Notes under the pieces: model-generated | What the model saw: the letters and a program-made list of their open reading frames with translations, nothing else | Database searches by the model: none | What the model was told of the DNA's origin: nothing | Origin: Flagellimonas sp. MMG031 | GTDB taxonomy: Bacteria; Bacteroidota; Bacteroidia; Flavobacteriales; Flavobacteriaceae | Direction: 5' to 3' | Assembly (NCBI RefSeq): GCF_040112705.1 | Contig: NZ_CP157804.1 | Span: 684,501-748,500 of the forward strand | DNA length: 64,000 bases | Translations under genes and position numbers: made by a program | Shown: positions 36,051 to 42,452 of the stretch, one piece after another | Layout of the letters: every line of letters starts with the position of its first letter | Numbering within the stretch: the first letter of the stretch is position 1

Positions 36051-38380
36051 TGGCAAAAAAGCGTCAAAAAAAACAGCAGCAAAACTTTCTTCCCTTTATT
36101 AAATGGTTTTGGATTTTGTTCGGATCAGGAGTATTGGCCGTGGTCCTTATCTTTTTATTGGCCTCATGGGGGGTGTTTGGCGAAATGCCAACCTTTGAGC
36201 GTTTGGAAAACCCGGAGACCAATCTCGCTACCGAGTTTATTTCTTCCGATGGCGAAACCTTGGGAAAACTCTATTTGGACGACAACCGTACATGGGTAGA
36301 TTATGAGACCCTGCCCCAAAACATAGTGGATGCCCTGGTAGCCACCGAAGATGCCCGTTATTATGACCATTCCGGAATCGATGCCAGAGGATTTGCAAGA
36401 GCACTAGTGTATTTGGGAACCAAAGGAGGCGCCAGTACCATTTCCCAGCAGCTGGCCAGACAACTTTTCGTTGGGGTCAGATCACGAAACTTATTTGAGG
36501 CCGTTACCCAAAAAATCAAGGAATGGGTCATAGCCACCCGCTTGGAACGCAATTATACCAAAGAAGAGATCATAGCCATGTACCTCAATATTTATGATTT
36601 TGGTTACAATGCCGATGGTATCCGGTCCGCTGCAAGAATTTATTTTGGAAAGGAACCTGCAGATTTGAGAATTGAGGAGTCCGCGGTTTTGGTGGGTATG
36701 CTCAAAAACTCGTCCCTTTACAATCCCATCCGTAGAGAAGAACTTGTATTGAACCGCAGGAATACGGTATTGGGTCAAATGGCCAAATACGGTTATATCT
36801 CCGAAAAAGAAAAGGATTCCCTTCAAAGTTTGGAGATGAAAATCAATTTTAATCCAGAGTCGCATCGAGAAGGTCTTGCCACCTATTTCAGGATGTATAT
36901 GCAGCGCTATTTGAACCAATGGGTCAAGGAAAACCCCAAACCGGATGGTGAGAAATACAATATTTACCTCGATGGGTTAAAGGTCTACACTACCATAGAT
37001 TCCAGAATGCAACGCAATGCGGAAGAAGCGGTTCAGGAGCACATGAAAAACCTTCAGGCCGAGTTTTTCCACCAAAATACCCCCGACCGAAATCTCACCG
37101 CACCCTTCTTGGATGTGAGCAGGGGAGCCATCGACACGATCATGCGCAATGCCATGCGACGTTCCGCGAGATGGCGACACCTCAAACGCGAAGGACTGTC
37201 CGAAAAAGATATCGAAGCCACCTTCCGCGAAAAAACGGAAATGACCGTTTTTGATTGGAACAGCGATTCTTTTGAAAAGGACACCATCATGACCCCAATG
37301 GATTCCATCCGATACTATAAAACTTTTCTACGTACCGCCATGATGTCAATGGAACCACAAACAGGTCACGTAAAGGCATGGGTAGGAGGAATCGATTACA
37401 AGCACTTTCAGTACGACAACGTAATTCAAGGATCTAGACAAGCGGGTTCATTATTTAAGCCTTTTGTCTACGCAGCTGCCATAGATCAATTACGCTATTC
37501 GCCATGTTATACCCTCCCCGACAACCAATATTGCATTGAGCCCGGGAAACATGGGAATATGGCTGCATGGTGCCCGAAAAATTCGGACGGAAAGTACTCC
37601 GGTGAGGATATGACCCTTAAAAGTGCATTGGCCAATTCTGTCAATACCATTACAGCCCAGCTTATTGATCGGGTTGGACCTGGGTCGGTGGCGTCCATCG
37701 CAAAAAGTATGGGGGTTACCAAAGAAATTCCCGAAGTGCCTTCCATCGCATTGGGAACGCCCGATGTGAGCGTCTATGAAATGGTCGGCGCATTCGGAAC
37801 CTATGCCAATCAAGGAGTTTATGTGAAGCCTGTCATGGTGACCCGTATTGAGGACAAAAACGGAACGGTACTTTTTGAGTACACACCAGAGACGAAGGAT
37901 GTATTGAGCAAAGATGTCGCTTACGCCATGGTGAACCTATTGGAAGGAGTTACCGAATATGGTTCGGGCGGAAGATTACGGCACACCTACGGAAAAAATC
38001 AAACCGTATACAAAGAGATTATCACTGGATATCCGTACGAACTCACCAATCCCATTGCAGGTAAAACTGGAACCACACAAAACCAGAGTGATGGCTGGTT
38101 TATGGGCATGGTGCCGAATCTGGTCACAGGTGTTTGGGTCGGCGGAGAAGACAGATCTATACACTTTAACCGTCTTTTGTACGGACAAGGGGCATCTATG
38201 GCATTGCCTATTTGGGCACTCTATATGAAGAAGAACTACGACAACGAAGAACTGAATGTATCCAAGGAGGAGTTTGAAGCACCGGAAGAACTATCCATCA
38301 ACATTGATTGCACAAAACAACAGGACGAAGAAGAAGATTTAATCGATACAGAAGACGATCTGGAAGACTTGGATTTTTAA
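36050..38380 (+). CDS. mrcA: Class A penicillin-binding protein (PBP1A-like)
   Basis: 776 residues. A basic cytoplasmic tail and one membrane helix (about 18-40) lead to the glycosyltransferase domain with catalytic Glu100 (VATEDARYYDHSG). The transpeptidase domain has the nucleophile Ser467 in SLFK, an SVN motif and KTG at 672-674. It polymerises and cross-links peptidoglycan. The C-terminal ~40 residues are strongly acidic. It is translationally coupled to gldH and closed by a terminator. Confidence 0.95.
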   Translation: MAKKRQKKQQQNFLPFIKWFWILFGSGVLAVVLIFLLASWGVFGEMPTFERLENPETNLATEFISSDGETLGKLYLDDNRTWVDYETLPQNIVDALVATEDARYYDHSGIDARGFARALVYLGTKGGASTISQQLARQLFVGVRSRNLFEAVTQKIKEWVIATRLERNYTKEEIIAMYLNIYDFGYNADGIRSAARIYFGKEPADLRIEESAVLVGMLKNSSLYNPIRREELVLNRRNTVLGQMAKYGYISEKEKDSLQSLEMKINFNPESHREGLATYFRMYMQRYLNQWVKENPKPDGEKYNIYLDGLKVYTTIDSRMQRNAEEAVQEHMKNLQAEFFHQNTPDRNLTAPFLDVSRGAIDTIMRNAMRRSARWRHLKREGLSEKDIEATFREKTEMTVFDWNSDSFEKDTIMTPMDSIRYYKTFLRTAMMSMEPQTGHVKAWVGGIDYKHFQYDNVIQGSRQAGSLFKPFVYAAAIDQLRYSPCYTLPDNQYCIEPGKHGNMAAWCPKNSDGKYSGEDMTLKSALANSVNTITAQLIDRVGPGSVASIAKSMGVTKEIPEVPSIALGTPDVSVYEMVGAFGTYANQGVYVKPVMVTRIEDKNGTVLFEYTPETKDVLSKDVAYAMVNLLEGVTEYGSGGRLRHTYGKNQTVYKEIITGYPYELTNPIAGKTGTTQNQSDGWFMGMVPNLVTGVWVGGEDRSIHFNRLLYGQGASMALPIWALYMKKNYDNEELNVSKEEFEAPEELSINIDCTKQQDEEEDLIDTEDDLEDLDF

Positions 38381-38400
38381 ACAAGAACTTATTTCTTAAC

Positions 38401-38437
38401 AAAGCCTCAAGCATATCTTAATTTGCTTGGGGCTTTT
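38401..38437 (+). terminator. Rho-independent terminator after mrcA
   Basis: A 12-13 base stem (38401-38413 with 38424-38436, one mismatch) runs into a run of T residues. It lies 20 bases past the mrcA stop. Confidence 0.85.
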
Positions 38438-38478
38438 TTATTTAAATCGTAATTTCAGGGCAAATAAATACGAATTCT

Positions 38479-39180
38479 ATGATCAATAAAACAGTTGCCA
38501 ATGTTTCTGAGGCTTTGAAGGGGGTAGAAGATGGAATGACCTTCATGCTGGGGGGGTTTGGCCTATGTGGAATACCGGAAAATGCCATTGACGAATTGGT
38601 CCGTTTGGGCATCAAGGACATCACCTGCATCTCCAACAACGCAGGAGTGGATGATTTTGGCCTTGGACTCTTGTTGCAAAAGCGTCAGATCAAAAAAATG
38701 ATATCATCCTATGTGGGCGAGAACGATGAGTTTGAACGACAAATGTTGAGCGGTGAACTGGAAGTGGAGCTGACCCCACAGGGGACCTTGGCCGAAAAAT
38801 GTAGGGCCGCCCAAGCGGGTTTCCCTGCTTTTTACACTCCTGCAGGCTACGGTACCGAAGTGGCCGAGGGCAAAGAGACAAGGGAGTTCGATGGAAAAAT
38901 GTATGTACTTGAACCTGCCTTCAAGGCGGATTTTGCCTTTGTGAAGGCTTGGAAGGGCGATGAGGCCGGAAACCTGATTTTTAAGGGAACAGCAAGGAAC
39001 TTTAACCCGTGCATGTGTGGCGCAGCGACCATTACCGTGGCCGAGGTGGAAGAACTGCTGCCCGCTGGGAGCTTGGACCCCAACCAGATCCATATTCCCG
39101 GAATATTTGTGCAGCGCATCTTCCAAGGTAAAAACTATGAGAAACGCATTGAGCAGCGAACCGTCCGTGAAAGGAAATAG
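38479..39180 (+). CDS. scoA: 3-oxoacid CoA-transferase subunit A
   Basis: 233 residues. The CoA-transferase family I alpha motif [19 protein letters not shown] is near the start; the conserved [14 protein letters not shown] block follows later. With subunit B it moves CoA between succinyl-CoA and a 3-oxoacid such as acetoacetate. It begins 42 bases after the mrcA terminator and is followed by subunit B. Confidence 0.92.
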   Translation: MINKTVANVSEALKGVEDGMTFMLGGFGLCGIPENAIDELVRLGIKDITCISNNAGVDDFGLGLLLQKRQIKKMISSYVGENDEFERQMLSGELEVELTPQGTLAEKCRAAQAGFPAFYTPAGYGTEVAEGKETREFDGKMYVLEPAFKADFAFVKAWKGDEAGNLIFKGTARNFNPCMCGAATITVAEVEELLPAGSLDPNQIHIPGIFVQRIFQGKNYEKRIEQRTVRERK

Positions 39181-39230
39181 CAATTGTCCCCTAGGGCGGG
39201 ACTTTAGGGGTGTTTACAAAAGAAAATAAT

Positions 39231-39884
39231 ATGTTAGATAAAAACGGAATAGCAAAACGAATTGCAAAAGAGGTCAAGGACGGTTACTACGTCAACCTCG
39301 GTATCGGAATACCCACCTTGGTGGCCAATTTTGTCAGGGACGACATCAGTGTGGAGTTCCAAAGTGAGAATGGGGTATTGGGCATGGGTCCATTCCCGTT
39401 TGAAGGAGAGGAAGATGCCGATATTATCAATGCCGGAAAACAGACTATAACCACCTTGCCGGGAGCGTCCTTTTTTGACTCCGCCTTGAGTTTTGGCATG
39501 ATTCGAGGGCAACATGTCCACCTCACCATTTTAGGGGCCATGGAAGTAGCGGAAAACGGTGATATCGCCAACTGGAAGATTCCCGGGAAGATGGTCAAGG
39601 GCATGGGAGGTGCCATGGACTTGGTAGCCTCGGCAGAAAACATTATCGTGGCCATGATGCATACCAATAGAGCGGGAGAATCCAAATTGTTGAAAAGGTG
39701 CACCTTGCCCTTGACAGGGGTCGGTTGCGTAACCAAAATAGTGACCAATCTGGCCGTGTTGGAGGTAACACCGGAGGGCTTTAAACTATTGGAGCGGGCA
39801 CCGGGAGTTTCCATTGAAGAAATTCAAGCAGCTACCGAAGGTAAATTGGTCGTGGAGGGTGAAATTCCAGAAATGCAAATTTGA
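39231..39884 (+). CDS. scoB: 3-oxoacid CoA-transferase subunit B
   Basis: 217 residues. The catalytic glutamate is Glu46 in SENGVLGMG, which forms the glutamyl-CoA intermediate. Conserved blocks GIPTLVANF and GGAMDLVASA are present. The start at 39231 is chosen over a frame 21 bases longer. Ketone-body or branched-chain/aromatic degradation is the expected role; no other enzyme of such a path is adjacent. Confidence 0.92.
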   Translation: MLDKNGIAKRIAKEVKDGYYVNLGIGIPTLVANFVRDDISVEFQSENGVLGMGPFPFEGEEDADIINAGKQTITTLPGASFFDSALSFGMIRGQHVHLTILGAMEVAENGDIANWKIPGKMVKGMGGAMDLVASAENIIVAMMHTNRAGESKLLKRCTLPLTGVGCVTKIVTNLAVLEVTPEGFKLLERAPGVSIEEIQAATEGKLVVEGEIPEMQI

Positions 39885-39912
39885 TACTAAACGGCTTAAT
39901 TTATACAACATA

Positions 39913-39950
39913 ATATTGCCATTACACAACAATAGTTTTATATTGCCATT
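39913..39950. repeat. Two direct copies of ATATTGCCATT
   Basis: Identical 11-base copies at 39913-39923 and 39940-39950, 27 bases apart, just upstream of and overlapping the promoter region of the small transcript. They may be operator sites. Confidence 0.45.
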
Positions 39951-39959
39951 CAACGATTA

Positions 39960-39967
39960 TATATTTG
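39960..39967 (+). promoter_or_regulatory. -7 promoter box of the small transcription unit
   Basis: TATATTTG is a perfect TAnnTTTG box. No TTG at the usual upstream distance; the position holds TTTT. It would start an RNA near 39973. Confidence 0.5.
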
Positions 39968-40013
39968 GTTATAACGAAATTGTTACCCAAATTAACCACA
40001 AACCGATTGAACC

Positions 40014-40118
40014 ATGGCACTAAAATCTAACACTACGATGAACGAGAATGTTCAAGTTTACAGGAACGATTTTTTCACAGGTTTTATGCTTTTGATCAAA
40101 AAGCTGTTCATGCTTTAG
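40014..40118 (+). CDS. Possible 34-residue peptide
   Basis: A 34-codon frame starting MALKSNTTMNENVQVYRNDF and ending in a hydrophobic-basic tail (FMLLIKKLFML). It is not recognised. It sits between a -7 box and a good terminator, so the region is probably transcribed; whether the RNA is translated or is a small regulatory RNA cannot be told. Confidence 0.35.
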   Translation: MALKSNTTMNENVQVYRNDFFTGFMLLIKKLFML

Positions 40119-40150
40119 GTCAACCAGTTTAAATCCCCCTGAAAAATATG

Positions 40151-40180
40151 GAGCCAACGTATTGTTCGGCTCTTTTTTTT
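40151..40180 (+). terminator. Rho-independent terminator of the small unit
   Basis: GAGCC-AAC pairs with GTT-C-GGCTC (one bulge, five-base loop) and eight Ts follow at 40173-40180. It ends transcription 28 bases before the GNAT start. Confidence 0.8.
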
Positions 40181-40207
40181 GCGATAATTTTAGGCAAAAC
40201 CAACCCT

Positions 40208-40726
40208 ATGCAACTATCGCTTCGCAAATGTACCTTGACCGATCTGGATGATCTGTTGGAAATGTCCAAAACCACTTTTGCTGAAGCATTTGAAAAAGAC
40301 AATAATCCAGAGGACTTTAAGGCATATCTTCAAGAAGCCTTCCACCCCCGGAAACTTGCCAAGGAATTGTCCAATATCTACACCCATTTTTATTTTGTAC
40401 ACAACTCATCCAAACGGGTTGCCTACATGAAACTCAATGTAGCTTCCGCACAAACGGACGTGCATCATCCGCGAGCGATGGAAATAGAGCGTATTTACGT
40501 GGCCCGGGAATATCAGGGCAAGCAAGTTGGTGCCTGGATGTTAAATGAAATCAAGTCCATTGCAAAAAAGTTCCATAAGGAATTCATTTGGCTAGGGGTT
40601 TGGGAGCATAATCCAAAGGCCATAGCTTTTTACAAACGCCATGGGTTTGTCAAATTTGGTGAGCATCCCTATTACATCGGAAAGGACAAGCAGACCGATT
40701 GGCTCCTTCGACTAGACCTTAAGTAA
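40208..40726 (+). CDS. GNAT family N-acetyltransferase
   Basis: 172 residues. The GNAT fold shows motif A with the acetyl-CoA loop REYQGKQVGAWML and the later WLGVWEHNPKAIAFYKRHGF, a hallmark of motif B. The substrate is unknown. The ATG at 40208 lies 28 bases past a terminator; an upstream in-frame ATG at 40148 falls within that terminator and is rejected. It converges with the HTH gene, overlapping by 15 bases. Confidence 0.9.
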   Translation: MQLSLRKCTLTDLDDLLEMSKTTFAEAFEKDNNPEDFKAYLQEAFHPRKLAKELSNIYTHFYFVHNSSKRVAYMKLNVASAQTDVHHPRAMEIERIYVAREYQGKQVGAWMLNEIKSIAKKFHKEFIWLGVWEHNPKAIAFYKRHGFVKFGEHPYYIGKDKQTDWLLRLDLK

Positions 40727-41032
40727 GTTGCTCAAGAACATAATGTCCCCTTCGGCCTGCAATTTGTAGGCAAAGGAATTTTCAAAAGCCGCATGGATGA
40801 GCAAGGAAATCGCCATTGCGTTCACTTTGGTCAAGCTGTTGGTTCGGTACACCACATCTCGAATGGTTGAAAAGCTTACATTGCTCTGAATGGCAATATT
40901 GGCAAAATCGTTTTTGGTGGCATTACGGCGGAGCACTTGGGACAGTCGCTCGCTGATCGGTTTTCCGTAATCCTCTTCCGTAAAAATGGAATCTTTTTCT
41001 AGAAATGGCCCTAGGCCTTTAATGGAACCCAT
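40712..41032 (-). CDS. Small HTH (Cro-like) protein, putative
   Basis: 106 residues. Residues 28-85 (ERLSQVLRRNATKNDFANIA, then SNVSFSTIRDVVYRTNSLTK) resemble an XRE/Cro-type helix-turn-helix, with FSTIRDVVYR as a possible recognition helix. This assignment is by eye only. It is divergent from the S24 regulator across a 140-base gap, and its end overlaps the GNAT gene. The arrangement looks like a CI/Cro switch. Confidence 0.6.
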   Translation of the reverse strand: MGSIKGLGPFLEKDSIFTEEDYGKPISERLSQVLRRNATKNDFANIAIQSNVSFSTIRDVVYRTNSLTKVNAMAISLLIHAAFENSFAYKLQAEGDIMFLSNLLKV

Positions 41033-41060
41033 ATATAATTCGAGTTTAAATAATTATATG

Positions 41061-41089
41061 TTGGGGTCAAATCCTATTTTCTATATTTG
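41061..41089 (+). promoter_or_regulatory. Promoter of the XRE/S24 regulator
   Basis: TTG at 41061-41063, then 18 bases, then TATATTTG at 41082-41089. This would give a leader of about 75 bases that contains the palindromic operator candidate. Confidence 0.6.
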
Positions 41090-41138
41090 GCCTGTAACCC
41101 AATTACAGAAAACTAGAGAAATTGCTGCGTTGAGCGCT

Positions 41139-41163
41139 TATTGCGTAACAATATTACACAATA
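41139..41163. promoter_or_regulatory. Operator-like inverted repeat upstream of the S24 regulator
   Basis: TATTGCGTAA and TTACACAATA flank a five-base centre (CAATA): ten-base arms with one mismatch, ending ten bases before the regulator's ATG. Position and symmetry suit autoregulation by a dimeric CI-like repressor. Confidence 0.5.
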
Positions 41164-41172
41164 TAGAAATAA

Positions 41173-41877
41173 ATGTATATAATTAAGCAATTAAGACGAA
41201 AAAATAATATTAGTCAATCGCAATTGGGTGAGGAAATTGGCGTGAGTTTACGTACGATTCAGCTCTACGAAAGAAAGGATGCCAACATTCCCATAAAAAA
41301 TTTGACCAAGATCGCCGAATATTTTGGTCTTACCATCGCCGAGCTCTACATGCACGAGGTGAACGATATGGGAGAGGCCTATACCAGGCGACAACCGTTT
41401 ACCAAACATGGCAGTGTATTCTACCCCTTGGAGCATGGAAAGTATTTGGTAATGGCTCCTTTGGTGCTGGTGGAGTGGCATCAAAAGTATATCAAATCAT
41501 TAAAGACGGACAAATTCACCAACCCATTCCAAGGAGGGTTCATTATTGATTTCTTGACCGAGGAACCCCATCGTATTTTTGAAGTCTCCGGCGACTCCAT
41601 GAACGACTCCAGCGCTGCATCCATTCCCAACAAGTCGTATGTCCTTGGATTGGAAGTAAAAAAAGAGTCCTTGGCTCGCAACAAGGAGACCTTTTGGAAC
41701 GAATCTTACATACTTGTTTGTGTGGACCGGATTATCTGTAAGCGACTTACAGGGTATAACAAGGACAAAAGGGCCTTGCTTTGCCATAACCTAAACACTT
41801 CGCCGGAATTTCAGGATTTTGAGTTGCCGTTGGACGATGTGTTGCAGGTGTTCAGGATTGTGAAAAAGCAGCTTTGA
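41173..41877 (+). CDS. XRE-family regulator with LexA/CI-type S24 domain
   Basis: 234 residues. An XRE helix-turn-helix occupies 4-60 (ISQSQLGEEIGVSLRTIQLYER). The C-terminal S24 domain (about 85-230) keeps the serine nucleophile Ser142 in SGDSMND and a fitting general-base lysine, Lys190 in ICKRL. No obvious Ala-Gly or Cys-Gly cleavage site is seen in the linker, so RecA-stimulated self-cleavage is uncertain. It is divergent from the small HTH gene and overlaps the convergent Vsr-type gene by 26 bases. Confidence 0.88.
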   Translation: MYIIKQLRRKNNISQSQLGEEIGVSLRTIQLYERKDANIPIKNLTKIAEYFGLTIAELYMHEVNDMGEAYTRRQPFTKHGSVFYPLEHGKYLVMAPLVLVEWHQKYIKSLKTDKFTNPFQGGFIIDFLTEEPHRIFEVSGDSMNDSSAASIPNKSYVLGLEVKKESLARNKETFWNESYILVCVDRIICKRLTGYNKDKRALLCHNLNTSPEFQDFELPLDDVLQVFRIVKKQL

Positions 41878-42340
41878 CTTGATTGAGGTGGGTAAGTACC
41901 TCTTCGAGGCAATCGTCCAAGTTTTTCTTTACCTCCGTTTCCCAAAACCGAAACACCGTGTAGCCCTTTTCTTTTAAGGCTTGATTTACCTCTTGGTCAC
42001 GCTGCATGTTCCGTTCGATTTTTGGAATCCAGAACTCCCGATTCGTTTTGATTTTCTCCCTGCGCTCCTCCCAATTATGGCCGTGCCAGTATTCCCCATC
42101 AATAAAAATGACCGTTTTATACTTTTTTAGGGCAATATCTGGCTTGCCGATAAGCTTTTTATAATCGATACGGTATCGATAGCCCGATTGCCACAATGCT
42201 TTCCTAAAGGCGAGTTCCGGCTTGGTATTTTTACCACGGATCTTTCCCATGATCTTGGAGCGCTGAGGGGTGGTGTAAAAACCTGATTCCTCATTAAATC
42301 GGGGTACTTTGATACGCTCTTTGGGATACTCTTTGGTCAT
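41852..42340 (-). CDS. Vsr-type very short patch repair endonuclease
   Basis: 162 residues. The Vsr fold is recognised by TPQRSKIMGKIRGKNTKPELAFRKALW-type N-terminus with Glu42, the KPDIAL strand with Asp68, and IFIDGEYWHGHNW, followed by EFWIPKIERNMQRD. Compared with E. coli Vsr (HGCFWHHH), the first His is Asp81 and the Cys is Glu83, while His86 and His88 remain. This D/E form is common in a second Vsr-like group. Vsr nicks T:G mismatches arising at methylated cytosine, but no cytosine methylase is in the window. It is divergent from the KAP gene. Confidence 0.85.
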   Translation of the reverse strand: MTKEYPKERIKVPRFNEESGFYTTPQRSKIMGKIRGKNTKPELAFRKALWQSGYRYRIDYKKLIGKPDIALKKYKTVIFIDGEYWHGHNWEERREKIKTNREFWIPKIERNMQRDQEVNQALKEKGYTVFRFWETEVKKNLDDCLEEVLTHLNQVKAAFSQS

Positions 42341-42452
42341 TGTTTTGAAAAGTATGTAAAATTTAGCAAACCATACAGATTTAAAATATTAACATGTTGA
42401 AATTAATTACCTTTTGTAGGAATTTGAAATCATAAGAAAATCAATTTAAAAT

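Larger units (their letters stand above)
39885..40207. other. Gap between scoB and the GNAT gene
   Basis: About 320 bases without a large gene. It holds two copies of ATATTGCCATT, a -7 box, a 34-codon frame with an internal 12-base palindrome (40090-40101) and a strong terminator, which together look like one small transcription unit. Confidence 0.5.

Noticed and set aside
40148..40207. Earlier ATG for the GNAT gene
   Set aside because: It lies in a strong terminator with eight Ts, so the ATG at 40208 is preferred.
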